Origin: Pegoplata infirma
Lineage: Eukaryota; Arthropoda; Insecta; Diptera; Anthomyiidae
DNA length: 64,000 bases
NCBI GenBank assembly: GCA_963921195.1
Contig: OY992537.1
Location: 56,134,313-56,198,312 of the forward strand
Direction of reading: 5' to 3'
Notes under the pieces: generated by a model
Told to the model about the DNA's origin: nothing
Seen by the model: the letters and a program-made list of their open reading frames with translations, nothing else
Database searches by the model: none
Translations under genes and position numbers: made by a program
Part shown: positions 33,190 through 44,359 of the stretch, piece by piece
Numbering within the stretch: position 1 is the stretch's first letter
Layout of the letters: each line of letters opens with the position of its first letter

Positions 33190-34785
33190 AATCGATTTTA
33201 CTTGAAAATGTCGAAGAAAATCATCAAGATATTAGCTTAACTACACCAAACGAAGTTATATCGGAAATAAAATTATTGAAAAACAAAAAATCCCCGGGAT
33301 TCGACTTAATTACTGCTGAAGTTTTAAAAGAACTACCTGATATTGCTATTTTGAAATTATGTAACCAAATAAATGCATCATTAAAATTAACATACTTCTC
33401 AATATACTGGAAAATGGCTGAAGTTATAATGATCGTTAAACCTGGTAAGCCTCCGACTGATGTCACTTCATATCGTCCTATATCTCTGTTGCCGATAATG
33501 TCAAAACTATTTGAAAAAATAATACTTAAACGTCTACAAGAAGTTATAAGAGACCGAAATCTTATTCCAAATCACCAATTCGGGTTTAGAACCGAACACT
33601 CCACGATTGAGCAGGTACACCGAATTTGTGATACTATTGAAGGTGCCCTAGAAGGAAAAAAGTCTGTACAGCAGTTTTTTTAGATGTTTCCCAAGCTTTC
33701 GACAAGGTTTGGCACGAAGGTCTGCTTCAAAAAATAAAACAACACTTTCCAATAAAACTTTTGCAATTAATAGAATCATATCTATCTTTAAGATATTTTC
33801 GAATAAAATACGAAGGATCATACTCACAACTTAAACTTATAGAAGCTGGAGTACCCCAAGGAAGCATTCTTGGTCCTTTACTTTACAATATTTACACTAG
33901 AGATGTTCCAAACACTCCAAATTGCTTAATCGCCACATTTGCTGATGATACAGCCATTCTTTCAACTGGAAAAACGATTGAAGAGTCCACCGAAAAAGTA
34001 CAATGTGCATTAAATGAAATAACTTCATGGGCAACAAAGTGGAGAATTAAACTAAATAACAACAAATCAGTTCATGTAGATTTTACAAATAAGAAAATTA
34101 CCTACCACCCATTGTTTACTTTAAATAATTAAATTCCACACTCAAATACGGCAAAATACCTTGGAATGAATTTAGACGCCAAATTAAAGTGGAACGAACA
34201 CATCAAAAAAAAGAAAAACGAGCTCGAACTACGGTATAGAGAGTTATACTGGCTTCTCAGTTACAAATCGTCTTTATCTCTTCATAACAAGCTTATGATC
34301 TACAAACAAATTCTAGTTCCCATATGGTCTTATGGAATACAGTTATGGGGATGCGCCCATAACTCAAACAAAATAATCATTCAACGCTTTCAAAACAAAG
34401 TTTTGCGCAATATGGTAAATGCACCATGGTACATCAGAAACACTGACCTCCACCGCGATCTGGGAATAGACAGTGTGGAATCAAGTATTAAAAAGCATGC
34501 TACAAGTCATCATAAAAAACTTCAACGCCATTCAAATCAAGAAGCAAGTCGACTTTTTTAGGATCCTTGTAATGAAAGAAGATTATTTCGTACAAAACCT
34601 ATTGATCTACTTGGCAATGATACTTTGTAGATTACTCTTTAACATACACAACCTCAAACTAAAATAACCAACTGGAAGAAAACTACTAGATAGTTCTAAT
34701 TATTGAGCTAGTTGTAGTCTTAAGAAACAAAACATTGTAATACCACTTTTTGTTTCAATAAAAAAAAAAAAAAAAAAAAAAAAAC
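33190..34785 (+). mobile_element. Jockey-type LINE, 5'-truncated, with poly-A tail
   Basis: The junction is abrupt after AGCTTAGACTTGGTA, which in the copy at 11190-11240 (minus) continues directly into repeat sequence. The 3' end has TTTCAATAAA followed by about 25 A (34760-34783), after which the repeat resumes. No target duplication can be read because the site is A-rich. Confidence 0.85.
33192..34650 (+). pseudogene. Jockey-type LINE reverse transcriptase, decayed
   Basis: The truncated frame begins about LENVEENHQDISLTTPNEV, followed by KKSPGFDLITAEVLK and the finger motif SYRPISLLPIMSKLFEK, then HQFGFRTEHSTIEQVHRI. A frameshift near 33660 precedes FLDVSQAFDKVW (first catalytic aspartate). 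Then GVPQGSILGPLLYNIY and the catalytic FADDTAIL (about 33940-33965), and a TAA at 34129-34131 in the same frame before KYLGMNLDAKLKWNEH. A TAG at about 34558 precedes the typical tail RRLFRTKPIDLL and the natural stop TAG near 34628. Thus one frameshift and two premature stops. The motif set and poly-A tail fit the Jockey clade; no RNase H. Confidence 0.9.
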
Positions 34786-34925
34786 AAATTTGATGAAAAA
34801 AAAAATTTATGAAAAAAAAAATTGTTGAAAAAAAAATTTGATGAAAAAAAAAAAAATTTGATAAAAAAAAAAAATTGATGAAAAAAAAAAAATTTGTTTG
34901 TTGAAAAATAATTATGTACTTTTTA

Positions 34926-34967
34926 TTCACCAGCTGGTGAAAGACAGTTTTATGCACCACGAGGTGA
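34926..34967. other. Twin palindromes of family copy 3
   Basis: TTCACCAGCTGGTGAA is perfect; CACCACGAGGTG is one base off CACCACGTGGTG. The order is inverted relative to 8590-8628. Confidence 0.8.
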
Positions 34968-35105
34968 ATTATTTTCCAAGTTACAAACACTGTTACTAAA
35001 ATTTTTGGTTTTAAGAAAATGAAAATAGTTATTCTTATTTTCTTTTTCGTTAATTGTTAGCTTATATCAGGCGCGGATCCAGGGGAAAAAAGGATAAAAG
35101 AAGAA

Positions 35106-35247
<142 letters not shown>

Positions 35248-35323
35248 GGAAAGCAAAAAGAAAGGGAAAGGCAAAAAGAAAGAAAATTACCAGGATGTTA
35301 AAAACAATGAGAGCTATACATAT

Positions 35324-35350
35324 GTGTGCTGATGATTTACGTCAGCACAC
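35324..35350. other. 9-bp hairpin GTGTGCTGA/TCAGCACAC
   Basis: Perfect 9-base arms with a 9-base loop just after the microsatellite. Significance unknown. Confidence 0.75.
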
Positions 35351-35389
35351 AGAGCCTTTCTCCTATGAAATTTTTTACATTCTTAGGAT

Positions 35390-36740
35390 AAAATGTTTCA
35401 GAATTTATGAAATTTCATATGAGAAACTTAAATGTCAATAGAGTCGTGGAAATTTTCTAGTCGAATGATTTTCCTTATCATTTTATAAAAAAAAGTATTA
35501 TCTCGAATATTTTTTATAGAAAAATGTCACAGAATTCAAGACTTAATCTTTAGAAATATATTGATACTTATGTCTTTGACTCTGAATGTAAGAATTTTTT
35601 TTGATTAAAATTTTTTCTGAAATCTATATTAAAAATTCCTCAGCAACTAAGAATTTTTCATTAGAAAAAATGTTTCAGAATCTGACAAGAATTTTTCTAC
35701 AAATAAATTTCTCAGAATCGGATAACATTTCTTCAGGAAAAACGTCTCAGAATCTTAGGCCTCTGTTCTGTCTTTCACAACTTTTCAATTCACTTGAAAA
35801 TTTCCGAATCACATGAAATCAAGTTTAGTGTTTTGTTGAACACGTTTTAATTCGAAGCTGAAGTCGAATAATTAAAATTAAAAAAATTATTAGGAAAAAA
35901 GTGCATTCGTTTTACTTTAACCATATTTTATTTATGTGAAACAAAACAAAAAAAAATCGGATGTGAATTCTAGAACACCAAAAAAAAAATGGGAAATTTT
36001 CACTTTCACATTTTTTATGTGAATTACTTTTTTTGGAACAGCGGCCTTAGTTTTCTATGCGGAAATATATTTTCGAATATTAGAATTTTTTTATGAAATT
36101 TTTACGAACATGAGAATCTCTTTGTTTTAAACATTTTTAAGAATCTGCGAATATTTCTATAGGAAAGTTTTGTCAAAATATGTGATTTTCTTATAGGAAA
36201 AATGTTTTAGAACTTTTCTATAGAAAACTATTTTGAATGAAAAATCTCTCAGAGTCTGAACATTTTTCTGTTGGAAAATTCTGAGAATTTTTCTATAGCA
36301 AATGTGTCTCTGAATATGGAAATTTTGCTTTTGAAATTGTGTCCAACAATAATAATTTTAATATTTTAAAAATGTTTGAGAATCTAAGAAATTGCATTGG
36401 AAATAATTAGATGGCAATAAAACCGTAAAATTTTGCTATAGAAAAATACTATAAAAATTAAGATTTTATATTTGGGAAATTGGATCAAAATTTCTTTATA
36501 AAATGTTCTAGAAACTGGTACTTTTTAAGTATCTGATAATTTTCTTTTACGAAATATGTTTCAGGATCTGAGAATTTTTGTATACAAAAAATATAAGAAT
36601 TATTTCAGGGATTTTTTATAAGAAAAGTATATTAGAATTCGGAAAAATTTTCTATAAAGTTTAAAACTCTGAGAGATTTTCTATGCGAAAAATGTTGAAT
36701 CTGAGATATTTTCTATAGAAAATTCGATCTGAGAGTAAGA
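35390..36740. repeat. Diverged 35-base satellite relatives
   Basis: About 1.3 kb of irregular units with CAGAATCTGA(G/C)AATTTTT and CTATAGAAAA cores, interrupted at 35760-36040 by an unrelated A/T-rich insert ending near GGAACAGCGGCCTTAG. Substitution levels are too high for recent homogenisation. Confidence 0.65.
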
Positions 36741-37859
36741 CAATTTTTTTTTTATTTGACTTTCAACGGTCTTATTTATGAAGTAAATCATAAAAAATGT
36801 TTGGGTATAAAAAACTTTTACCCAAATCCAAAAGCTGGATCCGCATTTAAAAAAAAAACTTTTGTTTTGCTTTTCTTAATATTAAAAATATAAACAAAAA
36901 TTCACAAACAATTTTTGTGAATTTTGACTTTTTCCATTTGACTTTTTCCTGGCGCTTGAGAAAAACTTTCGTTTTAACTTAATTAGCGCCAAATCAGAAC
37001 ATTTTAGCCCATGCTTCTAACAGAGTTTAGTGTTTTTGGTGAAAAGTTTCTAAAAAACTAAATTTTTGATCGATTTGCGCCACGGGTTAAAATTATCGGA
37101 TTCGGCTCAAATGAATTTTAAATAAAAGTTTCTCTAAAGCTCTATGAACGGGTGAATGGATTTTTTTGAGGGAATAAAATTTTTAAATTTGGACCATTTT
37201 TGAAGAATTAATGCCTAAAAGAAGTTTGAGCTCCGATTTTTTTTTTTAATTCGATATCTTTTGAACGGGTTATCAATAAAATTTAAACATATACCAGGAA
37301 AGAGTTTTTGATTAGTACTAAAAACTGTAAAAATATTGTGCATATCTAAAAAAAAATTTAATGTTCCTGATTTGGCATGGAATGCCCCATTTATATCTTA
37401 CGCCATTTTCGTTATTTAATAATTCTATTTTACTTTAAAATGCAAAATTCTAAAATTTGGGCACAAGATTTATAAACTTTACCCACAGTGCACTGCGCTG
37501 CACCTCTTATTTACAATATTGTAAATAGAATTTGATAACATTTGTTTTTACGTGTTTCCTGGCGGAAAAACAAAAACACCAATACAAAAAAGGAAACGGA
37601 AATGCAAGGTTAAACAAAAAAATATATTCCAAATATAAATAAATTGTTTTGTTAAAAAAAAAGAGCAGCTCTGTGCCACAGACATGGACACTTCAGATTT
37701 TTAAAAATGTTTGTTTCAAATTAGAAATTCATAAATGCCATCAAATACTTATAAGTTGGCAAATTTTTTTAGCAGATTTTTCTGCCGAAATGGATATTTT
37801 AACTACCCAGCTAAAAATAAAGTGTACTATCATATATGATAACACCGTGCAAAAGTAAA
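36741..37859. repeat. Remnant of the 55184-57090 palindrome family, then unique DNA
   Basis: 37190-37395 matches the right arm of the element at 55184-57090: GATATCTTTTGAACGGGTTA, a CCAGGAAAGAGTTT-like phrase and the terminus TGGCATGGAATGCCCCAT. The partner arm is decayed or missing. 37396-37859 shows no recognisable feature; the plus frame 37649-37858 has no domain. Confidence 0.55.
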
Positions 37860-38990
37860 AAATGCCTGAAAATTTTGTACTCTTGCCCAAAACATTAAAT
37901 CATGATAATGTTTTGCTGAAGACTTAGGAGTACTTGCCAAAGCAAAGCTTTGCTTATATTCATTTGCCATTCCATGTAAAATGAATTGAAATATCGGTCG
38001 AGGACCCCATTAAGTTTATATATTATTGATCTATTTCTAAGACACTGTAATACCCAATTCACACCTGAGGTGAAATCTAGTTCGAACGAGATTTCGATCA
38101 TATGGTTGTGTATAAAATGATAGAGACCATATGATCGAAATCTCGTTCGAACTAGATTTCACCTCAGGTGTGAATAGGCCTTAAGACACAACTAGCTGGA
38201 TGTGAAAAGTAAGATGTAGTCCAAACCAAAAGAGCTGTTAATTTAGAAATACACTTTAGTAATATAATACACTCAATTACTTAAGTGCAAAAAAGTGTTT
38301 TACATTTTGGATAGTATAAAAGAGATTTTAACACTTCACTTGTTTTTTGTACATTTGTTACAAATGAAACATTTTTTTGGGGAAAAAAATGTAAAAAAAA
38401 TATTTTTTTTCACGAAAGACAAAATTATGATAAAAAATATTTGCAAAAAAAATTAATGAAGTAAAAATTTTTATGAAAAAAAATGTTAAAAAAAATGTTG
38501 TGCAAAAACAAAAAAATTAATTACAAAATTAAAAAAAAAAAAAAAAATTAAAAAAACAATTTGATGCAATAAAAAACCTGAGAAAAAAATTTGATGAAAA
38601 AAAAAAATTGATAAAAAAAATTTGATGAAAAAAAAATCAATAAAAAAAAATTAATAAAAAAAATTATGCTTATGAAATTTGATGAAAAAAAAATTTGATG
38701 AAAAAAAAAATTTGATGACAAAAAAAATTTTATGAAAAACAAAAAATTGATGAAAAAAAAAAATTTGATGAAAAAAAAAAAATTTGATGAAAAAAAAAAT
38801 TGATGAAAAAAAAATTTGATGAAATAAAAAAAAAAATTATGAAAAAAATTGATTTGAAAATTAATTATGTTACTTTTTATTCACCAGCTGTTGAAAAACG
38901 GTTTTATTCACCAGCAGGTTAATTGCTATTCAAGTTACAAATCAAAGTTACAAACCTTTTTGGATTTAAGAATCCAATTTAAAAATTAGA
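37860..38990 (+). repeat. Paired-palindrome family, copy 4
   Basis: The start matches 32950-33110 (CCAAAACATTAAATCATGAT). After an insertion (38046-38181) it continues CCAAACCAAAAGAGCTGTT, then a long A-rich GATGAAAAAAAA tract (38400-38870), TTCACCAGCTGTTGAA (38879-38894, two mismatches from perfect), CACCAGCAGGTT, and AAGTTACAAA. Confidence 0.75.
38038..38189. mobile_element. 136-base snap-back MITE with perfect 49-base arms
   Basis: 38057-38105 is perfectly complementary to 38127-38175 (49 of 49), with a 21-base loop. TAAGACAC stands at 38038-38045 and 38182-38189, a probable 8-base target duplication. Extra bases lie between duplication and arms on the left. Arm sub-motifs include the palindromes CACCTGAGGTG and TTCGAA. 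Perfect arm identity suggests recent insertion or arm conversion. Confidence 0.9.
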
Positions 38991-39473
38991 CACCTGTCTA
39001 AAAACGTTATCATGTTAAAAACCCCAAGAACGTGAATATATAGTTTCGATTCTATTACCAAATGGTAGTAAAAACCCTGTACTCAGATTGTCCAGTTGGG
39101 TGACCAATTCCTATTAATGGACCCTCAAAAATTCATAAAATTCAAAATATGGTGTCATCAGTTATTGCCCAACAGCTTAATCAGAGTTGGTGCTATCACT
39201 TAAGCATAAATATTTGGCAATAATGTGACTAATAGTCCGTTGAACAAATTCTGTTAACATTTTATGCTAACAAAATATTTTTTTCCTGGACTTTTTTAAA
39301 TAAATATAGGAAAAAATATCGTTTTTCCACTTTTTTCAGCATTACTTACACAGGGACTCTTGATTTTCCCTAACAATATTTTGAAAACCTGTAGCCACGG
39401 TCTAGCTGAACAACTCTTATGAACGTACCAAAACAATCTGAACCTGTTTAGGAATACTAATGCCCTGATTCAG
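38991..39473. other. Unannotated stretch
   Basis: No gene, tandem or inverted repeat recognised. Confidence 0.45.
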
Positions 39474-39594
39474 TATGTCGTACAAAGTGAGTGACTAGAA
39501 ATTTTGTACGTAAAACAAAAACAAATTTGAGTTTTTTGTTTTTGTTTTACGTACAAATTTTGTTGTCACTCTCTTCGACCGAGATAGCGAATCG
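39474..39594. repeat. Small inverted repeat around AAAACAAAAAC
   Basis: AAATTTTGTACGTAAAACAA near 39498 is mirrored near 39536-39562, with GAGTGAC and GATTC motifs continuing outward on both sides at lower identity. Likely a MITE of about 120 bases. Confidence 0.7.
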
Positions 39595-39619
39595 CACAGT
39601 AATTTGCTATTAAAAATCA

Positions 39620-39765
39620 CTCCATAGCTTAAAATTGGTAGATTTTGACTAAAAAAAATCCATAAAATCCCCACAACCGCCCCGAAATCGCCACTAGAGG
39701 GATACAATGCAAGACCGATCCCCATCAGCCTTTTCCCCTAACATTTTTTCAAACATACCTAAGAT
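39620..39765. repeat. Fragment of the 3042-5050 palindrome family
   Basis: CCATAAAATCCCC, CAATGCAAGACCGATCCCC, CCTAACATTTTTTCAAACAT correspond phrase by phrase to 3595-3690. The GACCGACCCCCAT wording is also shared with 55700-56250. Confidence 0.6.
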
Positions 39766-39885
39766 CTAATTGATAAAAAATCGTTTTTGAAGAAAAAAAA
39801 TTTTGATAAAAAAAGTTTTTGATGGAAAACAAAAAAAAAGCTTGTAATTTAAAAAAATTTTGATGAAAAACTTGTTTGTTTGTTT

Positions 39886-40442
39886 GTAGAAAGCAGAGAC
39901 CAAATAAAACAGTTATATGTGTTATTTTGCTTTAAAAAAATCATTAAACGAATGTTGTCCAAAATATGCATTATATATATGGAAAGACTTCTAGAGATGT
40001 CCCGTGTTAAAATTTGCAATAACTTTTATTTTTTGATTTTTATCAATAAAAGTATAAAATAACAATAATTAAAAACTTTTTGTTCAAAAAGTTTAAAATA
40101 ACATTTATTTATTTTAAATAACTGTTATAACAGTTATTTGTATTCAAATCAATCAAAGTTTTAATGTTCAAATCAATAATTTAGGTATTAGCTATCAATA
40201 GGATTCTTTTGTATGCGTTTATTTTAGTTTTACTTAAATATATCAGATTTTATAAGGCTCAAAGAGTATTTGATAACAGTTAAAAAAAATAAAAGTTTTT
40301 TATTTCTGTTATTTTGGACAGATATTTATATACATTTTTTGAAACTGTTATTTTAAATTTCTTTTTCAAAATAATATTTTTGAACAGTTAAATTTGAGTT
40401 TTTTCAATAAATCTCATAACGGTTATGGTCTCTGGTAGAAAG
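39886..40442. mobile_element. hAT-type MITE, 541 bases, target duplication GTAGAAAG
   Basis: The element occupies 39894-40434. GTAGAAAG flanks it at 39886-39893 and 40435-40442. Ends CAGAGACCAAAT and CAGAGACCATAACC (inverse) fit hAT YARNG. The interior has repeated (A)ACAGTTAT words in both orientations and no transposase. Confidence 0.88.
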
Positions 40443-42070
40443 TAATCTCCGGAACTACTGATCCGATTTCAAAAAAGTTTTCAGCAATATTTAGAGTGTT
40501 CCTCCCGGACGGACATAGACTAGGTTTCATCGACCACGCCCACTTCTACCCCTACTTTTTGGCAAAAAACGTAAAATTTAAAAATCTCCAAAACTACTAA
40601 ACCGATTTTAAATTTTTTTTACCAATACATACTTGGAATGGTCCTTCATGATGGACATATTCTGGGGTTCATCGACCACGCCCACATCTACGCCCACTTT
40701 TGGCAAAAAACTTAAAATTTAAATATCTTTGAAACTACTCATCCGATTTAAAAATGCTTTTACTAATATGATTTATTGACCACGCCCACTTTTATTAAAA
40801 AGCTTAAAATTTAAATCATCCGATTTCAAAAATATTTTCACCAATATTTAGAGTGTTCCTCCAGGGTTGGCATAGTCTAGGACTCATCGACCACGCCTAC
40901 TTCTTCGCCCACTTTTTGGTCAAAAAACCTAAAGTTTAAGAATTTCCAAAATTAGTCATCCGATTTCCAAAATTTGTCCACCAATGGTTGGTATTGTTCT
41001 TCAGAGTGGAAATATCATTGACCACGCCCATTTCTACGCCTACTTTTGGCAAGAAAAACGTAAAATTTAAATATTATGAATATACTTATCCGATTTCAAA
41101 AATCTTATTAAGAATAGTCCTTCTGGGTGGACATGGGCTAGCTTTCATCGAACACACCCTTTCTACGCCCAGTTTTGGCAAAAAAAACGTAAAATTTCAA
41201 AATCTTCAAAACTACTACTTCGATTTAAAAAAAAATTTCTCCAGTATTAAGAATAGTCCTACGGTTCATCGACGTAGATTTTTAAAATATAAAAAACTTT
41301 TTATGATGTTTTAAAAATGATTTCACCAATATTTAGAATTCTCCTTTAGGGTGAGTTAGGGTAGGTGTCATTGACCGCAACCATTTTAAAGATTACTTTG
41401 GGTCAAAATACTTCAACTTTAAAAACCTCCGAGACTACTCATCCGATTTCAAAACATTCTCAAAAATGTCCTTTTTGGATATTCCGATGTAATGGAGCAA
41501 ATAGGGGCAAAGTAATGAACTTTGTAACTTTTCTATCTTCTGAAAAATTGGTCATAGAAACTTGAATTGTGGGATCCTCCAGCCAAAAAAATAATTCTGA
41601 AAATGTACCTTCTGGAAATTTAGATTTTAATGGGGTTATAGGGTAAATTATTGTACTGTGGTACTTTTACTTTTTTTATCCCCTGAAATCATCAAAAAGA
41701 ATTAACAATGAAGAGAAGTACATATTTTGTAATTAAAGTTTTTAAGGGTTAAAAGGAGTAAACAATCGGTTAACGTAGGGTAATATGGAACTTTTTATAT
41801 CAATTGAGATAACGACCCTAATATGTTTTTATTTTTTTAACACATGTTATACAGAAAGGAATGAAGCATACATGGAACGAAATGACATGGAATTCAATGA
41901 ATTGAAATGAATAGAATAGGGGACTAAATGGAATAGAACGGGGAACAAAATGGAATGATACGGGGATTGAAATGATTTCAATAATAACGATATAAGGGCT
42001 CGAACATTGTCAAGAAGTTTTTTTACCGGATCCAACATGATTCCGGGCTAAACGGGGTTGTTAGAATTTT
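40443..42070 (+). repeat. Tandem CATCGACCACGCCCAC block with Helitron-related 3' part
   Basis: About eight degenerate units (110-150 bases) run from 40443 to 41420, each with CATCGACCACGCCCACTT, TTTTGGCAAAAAACGTAAAA and ACTACTCATCCGATTTC phrases. From about 41490 the text matches the Helitron at 60423-63086: GGTCATAGAAACTTGAA, then ACATGGAACGAAATG, then ATAAGGGCTCGAA and AATTTTATTG near the end. No intact Helitron 5' or 3' terminus is present. Confidence 0.65.
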
Positions 42071-42179
42071 ATTGTTTGTTCTAAATAGTTTTTATTAAAG
42101 ACTTCAACGATAAAAATTTAATAAAATAAAGATTCTGCAGGGACAATTTTATTAATCTAATCCTGTTCCTTCTTTAATA

Positions 42180-42345
42180 CCCTAATTTAGTCTTTTCTAA
42201 ATTACAATTGATATTTTTTAAAATACAACTACGATTTTCTTAATAACAATGGATCTTTTCAAAATTACAATTGGCCTCTTCTGAGAAAAAATTGAGCATT
42301 TCAGAATTTTAATTGTTTTTTCACAATTCTTCTTTTCTAAATTTC
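42180..42345 (-). repeat. Relic of the 21-base Foldback repeat
   Basis: Repeated TTTTCTAAATTACAATTGAT-like units at 20-25 base spacing (with TTCTTAATAACAATGGATC and TCAAAATTACAATTGGCC) are diverged forms of TTTCTGAATTTCAATTG. About six units. Confidence 0.6.
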
Positions 42346-42399
42346 CATTTTGTTCTTATTATAATAAGAACAAATCTATTCGTAGCTCCCATCTGTGCT

Positions 42400-43198
42400 C
42401 ACACATTAGCTAAGCATTCTTTCACTCTTTCAGAACACATTTATTTATAACATTTATCTCCCCCTGCTTGTTTATGTTTTCGATTTTTCAACCGTATTGA
42501 CTTCTTGTTAAACACCAGCAATTTCACCGCAATTTATTCCATGTGAATGGTGAAAAGGTCCTTTTTTGTTGGTTTTTCACAGCAAACAAATATAAACTCA
42601 GAGAAATGCAGTCACAATCGCAATTTTTTTTTGGTATTGTTTTTTTATGAAACACTAGTAAAAACAACTGTTAACATTGTTTATATTTTGATATCAATTG
42701 TTGTTGTTTTTTGTTGCTGTATTTATATACAAGTAATAAATGAGGTGGGGCGAAAACATGTTTACGCATAAATTAAGGTTCTTATCATTTGTTCTGCAGT
42801 TACAATGAAAAATTGTGCAGTTCAAACAAAGCAAAAAATCGTAGTCTATCCTAGACATTGAAATATTTATTTTGAAACAAGACAAAAGACACAAAAAAAC
42901 AATTCAATGGAAAATATTTTCCTGAAAAAGGAAATGTCAATTTGTGAAATGAGGAAGAAAAATCTGTGTTGTTATTTTGTTTTTCAGTTGAATTCACAGA
43001 AATTCATTTTTAAAATTACACAAAAACTGTATGGAGAAAATGTGTCGGAATTGCGTTATTCGAGCGAAACCGCATATTTAAAATGTCCACCGCTGTCTCT
43101 GAATACCCTTCACAATACACAAAACATTTTAAATTTAAACGTTTGTCTAGAAAATCTTTATTTAGAGTAAAAAACTTCTTTGGTAAATTTGTTTGTAA
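42400..43198. other. Unique-looking stretch without a supported gene
   Basis: Less repetitive than its surroundings. Open frames at 42547-42771 and 42907-43170 (87 codons) show no domain, signal or splice context that I can defend. It is the best candidate for non-repeat intergenic DNA in the window. Confidence 0.45.
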
Positions 43199-43490
43199 TA
43201 ATAATTCACCTCATGGTGAATAAAGAAAATATTCCACAGCTGGTAAATAAAACGGAACATTATTGTTTTTCATAATTTTTTTTCATCAATATTTTTTTAA
43301 TCAATATTTCTTTAAATCAATTTTTTGTTTTCATCAATATTTTTTTTAATTAATATTTTTTTTCATCAATATTTTTTTTAATCAATATTTTTTTAATCAA
43401 TATTTATTTACATCAATATTTTTCTTTCATCAGTTTTTTTTTACAATATTTCTTTTCATCAAATTTTTTTTTCATCACCTCAGGAAATTT
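43199..43490 (-). repeat. Paired-palindrome family, copy 5
   Basis: TTCACCTCATGGTGAA (43205-43220) and a decayed CCACAGCTGGTAAA precede TTTTTTCATCAATA units. Orientation is as in copy 1. Here the tract unit is mostly TTTTTTTAATCAATA. Confidence 0.7.
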
Positions 43491-43494
43491 TTTA

Positions 43495-44350
43495 CATCCT
43501 TAGTATAAAATGTTATAGAATTAAAGGATTAAATTGCACAGGAAAAACTTAAATGGAAATAGTGCCGTATATATTTTCTATCCGAATAACTTTCCCTATC
43601 ATTTTCTACGGAAAAAGTATTATATAAAATATTTGTTATAAAATGTCTCAGAATTCCAGACTTTATCTTTAGAAAATGTTTTGATACTTATTTGACTCTG
43701 AATGTAAAAACTTTATGATTAAAATATTATCTTAAATTTTTAGGAAAAATGTCTTGTAACTTTTCTATAGAAGAAATCCCTCAGCAATTGAGGATTTAGC
43801 CTTAGAAAAAATGTTCCGGAATCTACCAAGAATTTTTCAGCAAAAAAATCTCAGAATCGGATAACATTTCTACAGGAAAAACGTCTCAGAATCTGAGTTT
43901 TTCTATGTGGAAATATATTTCCGAGTCTTATGTTAGAATTTTTTTTTTTTGTAAAATTTTTTAAGAATATTTCTCTGTTCATCTTTAAGAATCTGCGAAT
44001 TTTTCTTTAGGAAAAGTTTATCAAAATCTGTGACCTTGTTTTAGGAAACATTTTTTAGAGCTTTTCGATAGAAAACTATATCAGAACCAGAGATTTTTTT
44101 ATCAAAATTCTTTCAGAATCTAAAAATTTTTTTTGAGAGCTTTTCTCCACGAAATGTGTCTCTGAATGTGTAAATTTTTCTTTTGAAATAGAATCATAAA
44201 AAATACATAAAAAATGTTTCAGAATTAAAAAATTGGCTTAAAAAACATTAGATTAGATTAAAACCGCAAAATTTTTCTATTGAAAAATTCTAAACAATTT
44301 AAGATTTTCAGAAAAGTCTATCAAAATTTCCTCTTAAATGTCTTAGAAAC
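43495..44350. repeat. Diverged 35-base satellite relatives
   Basis: Units with AGAATCTG and TTTTTCTATAGAAAA cores. Parts run parallel to 35390-36480 (for example GGATAACATTTCTACAGGAA and AAAACGTCTCAGAATCT), so the two blocks descend from one longer diverged array. Confidence 0.65.
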
Positions 44351-44359
44351 TAATAAGTA

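Larger units (their letters stand above)
32930..35045 (+). repeat. Paired-palindrome family, copy 3, split by a LINE
   Basis: The left part (32940-33190) matches 11190-11560 inverted, ending AGCTTAGACTTGGT. The LINE (33190-34785) follows, then the A-rich GATGAAAAAAAA units (34786-34905), TTCACCAGCTGGTGAA (34926-34941), CACCACGAGGTG (34956-34967) and the arm AAGTTACAAAC...TTTTGGTTTTAAGAAAATG. The frame 32940-33173 (KTLNHDN, WVYLPKQSFF) is shared with 11407-11697 and 37860-37920 only because the DNA is the same repeat. Confidence 0.75.

Noticed and set aside
42907..43170. 87-codon frame in the most unique-looking stretch
   Set aside because: No domain and A/T-driven composition; kept only as part of a region note.
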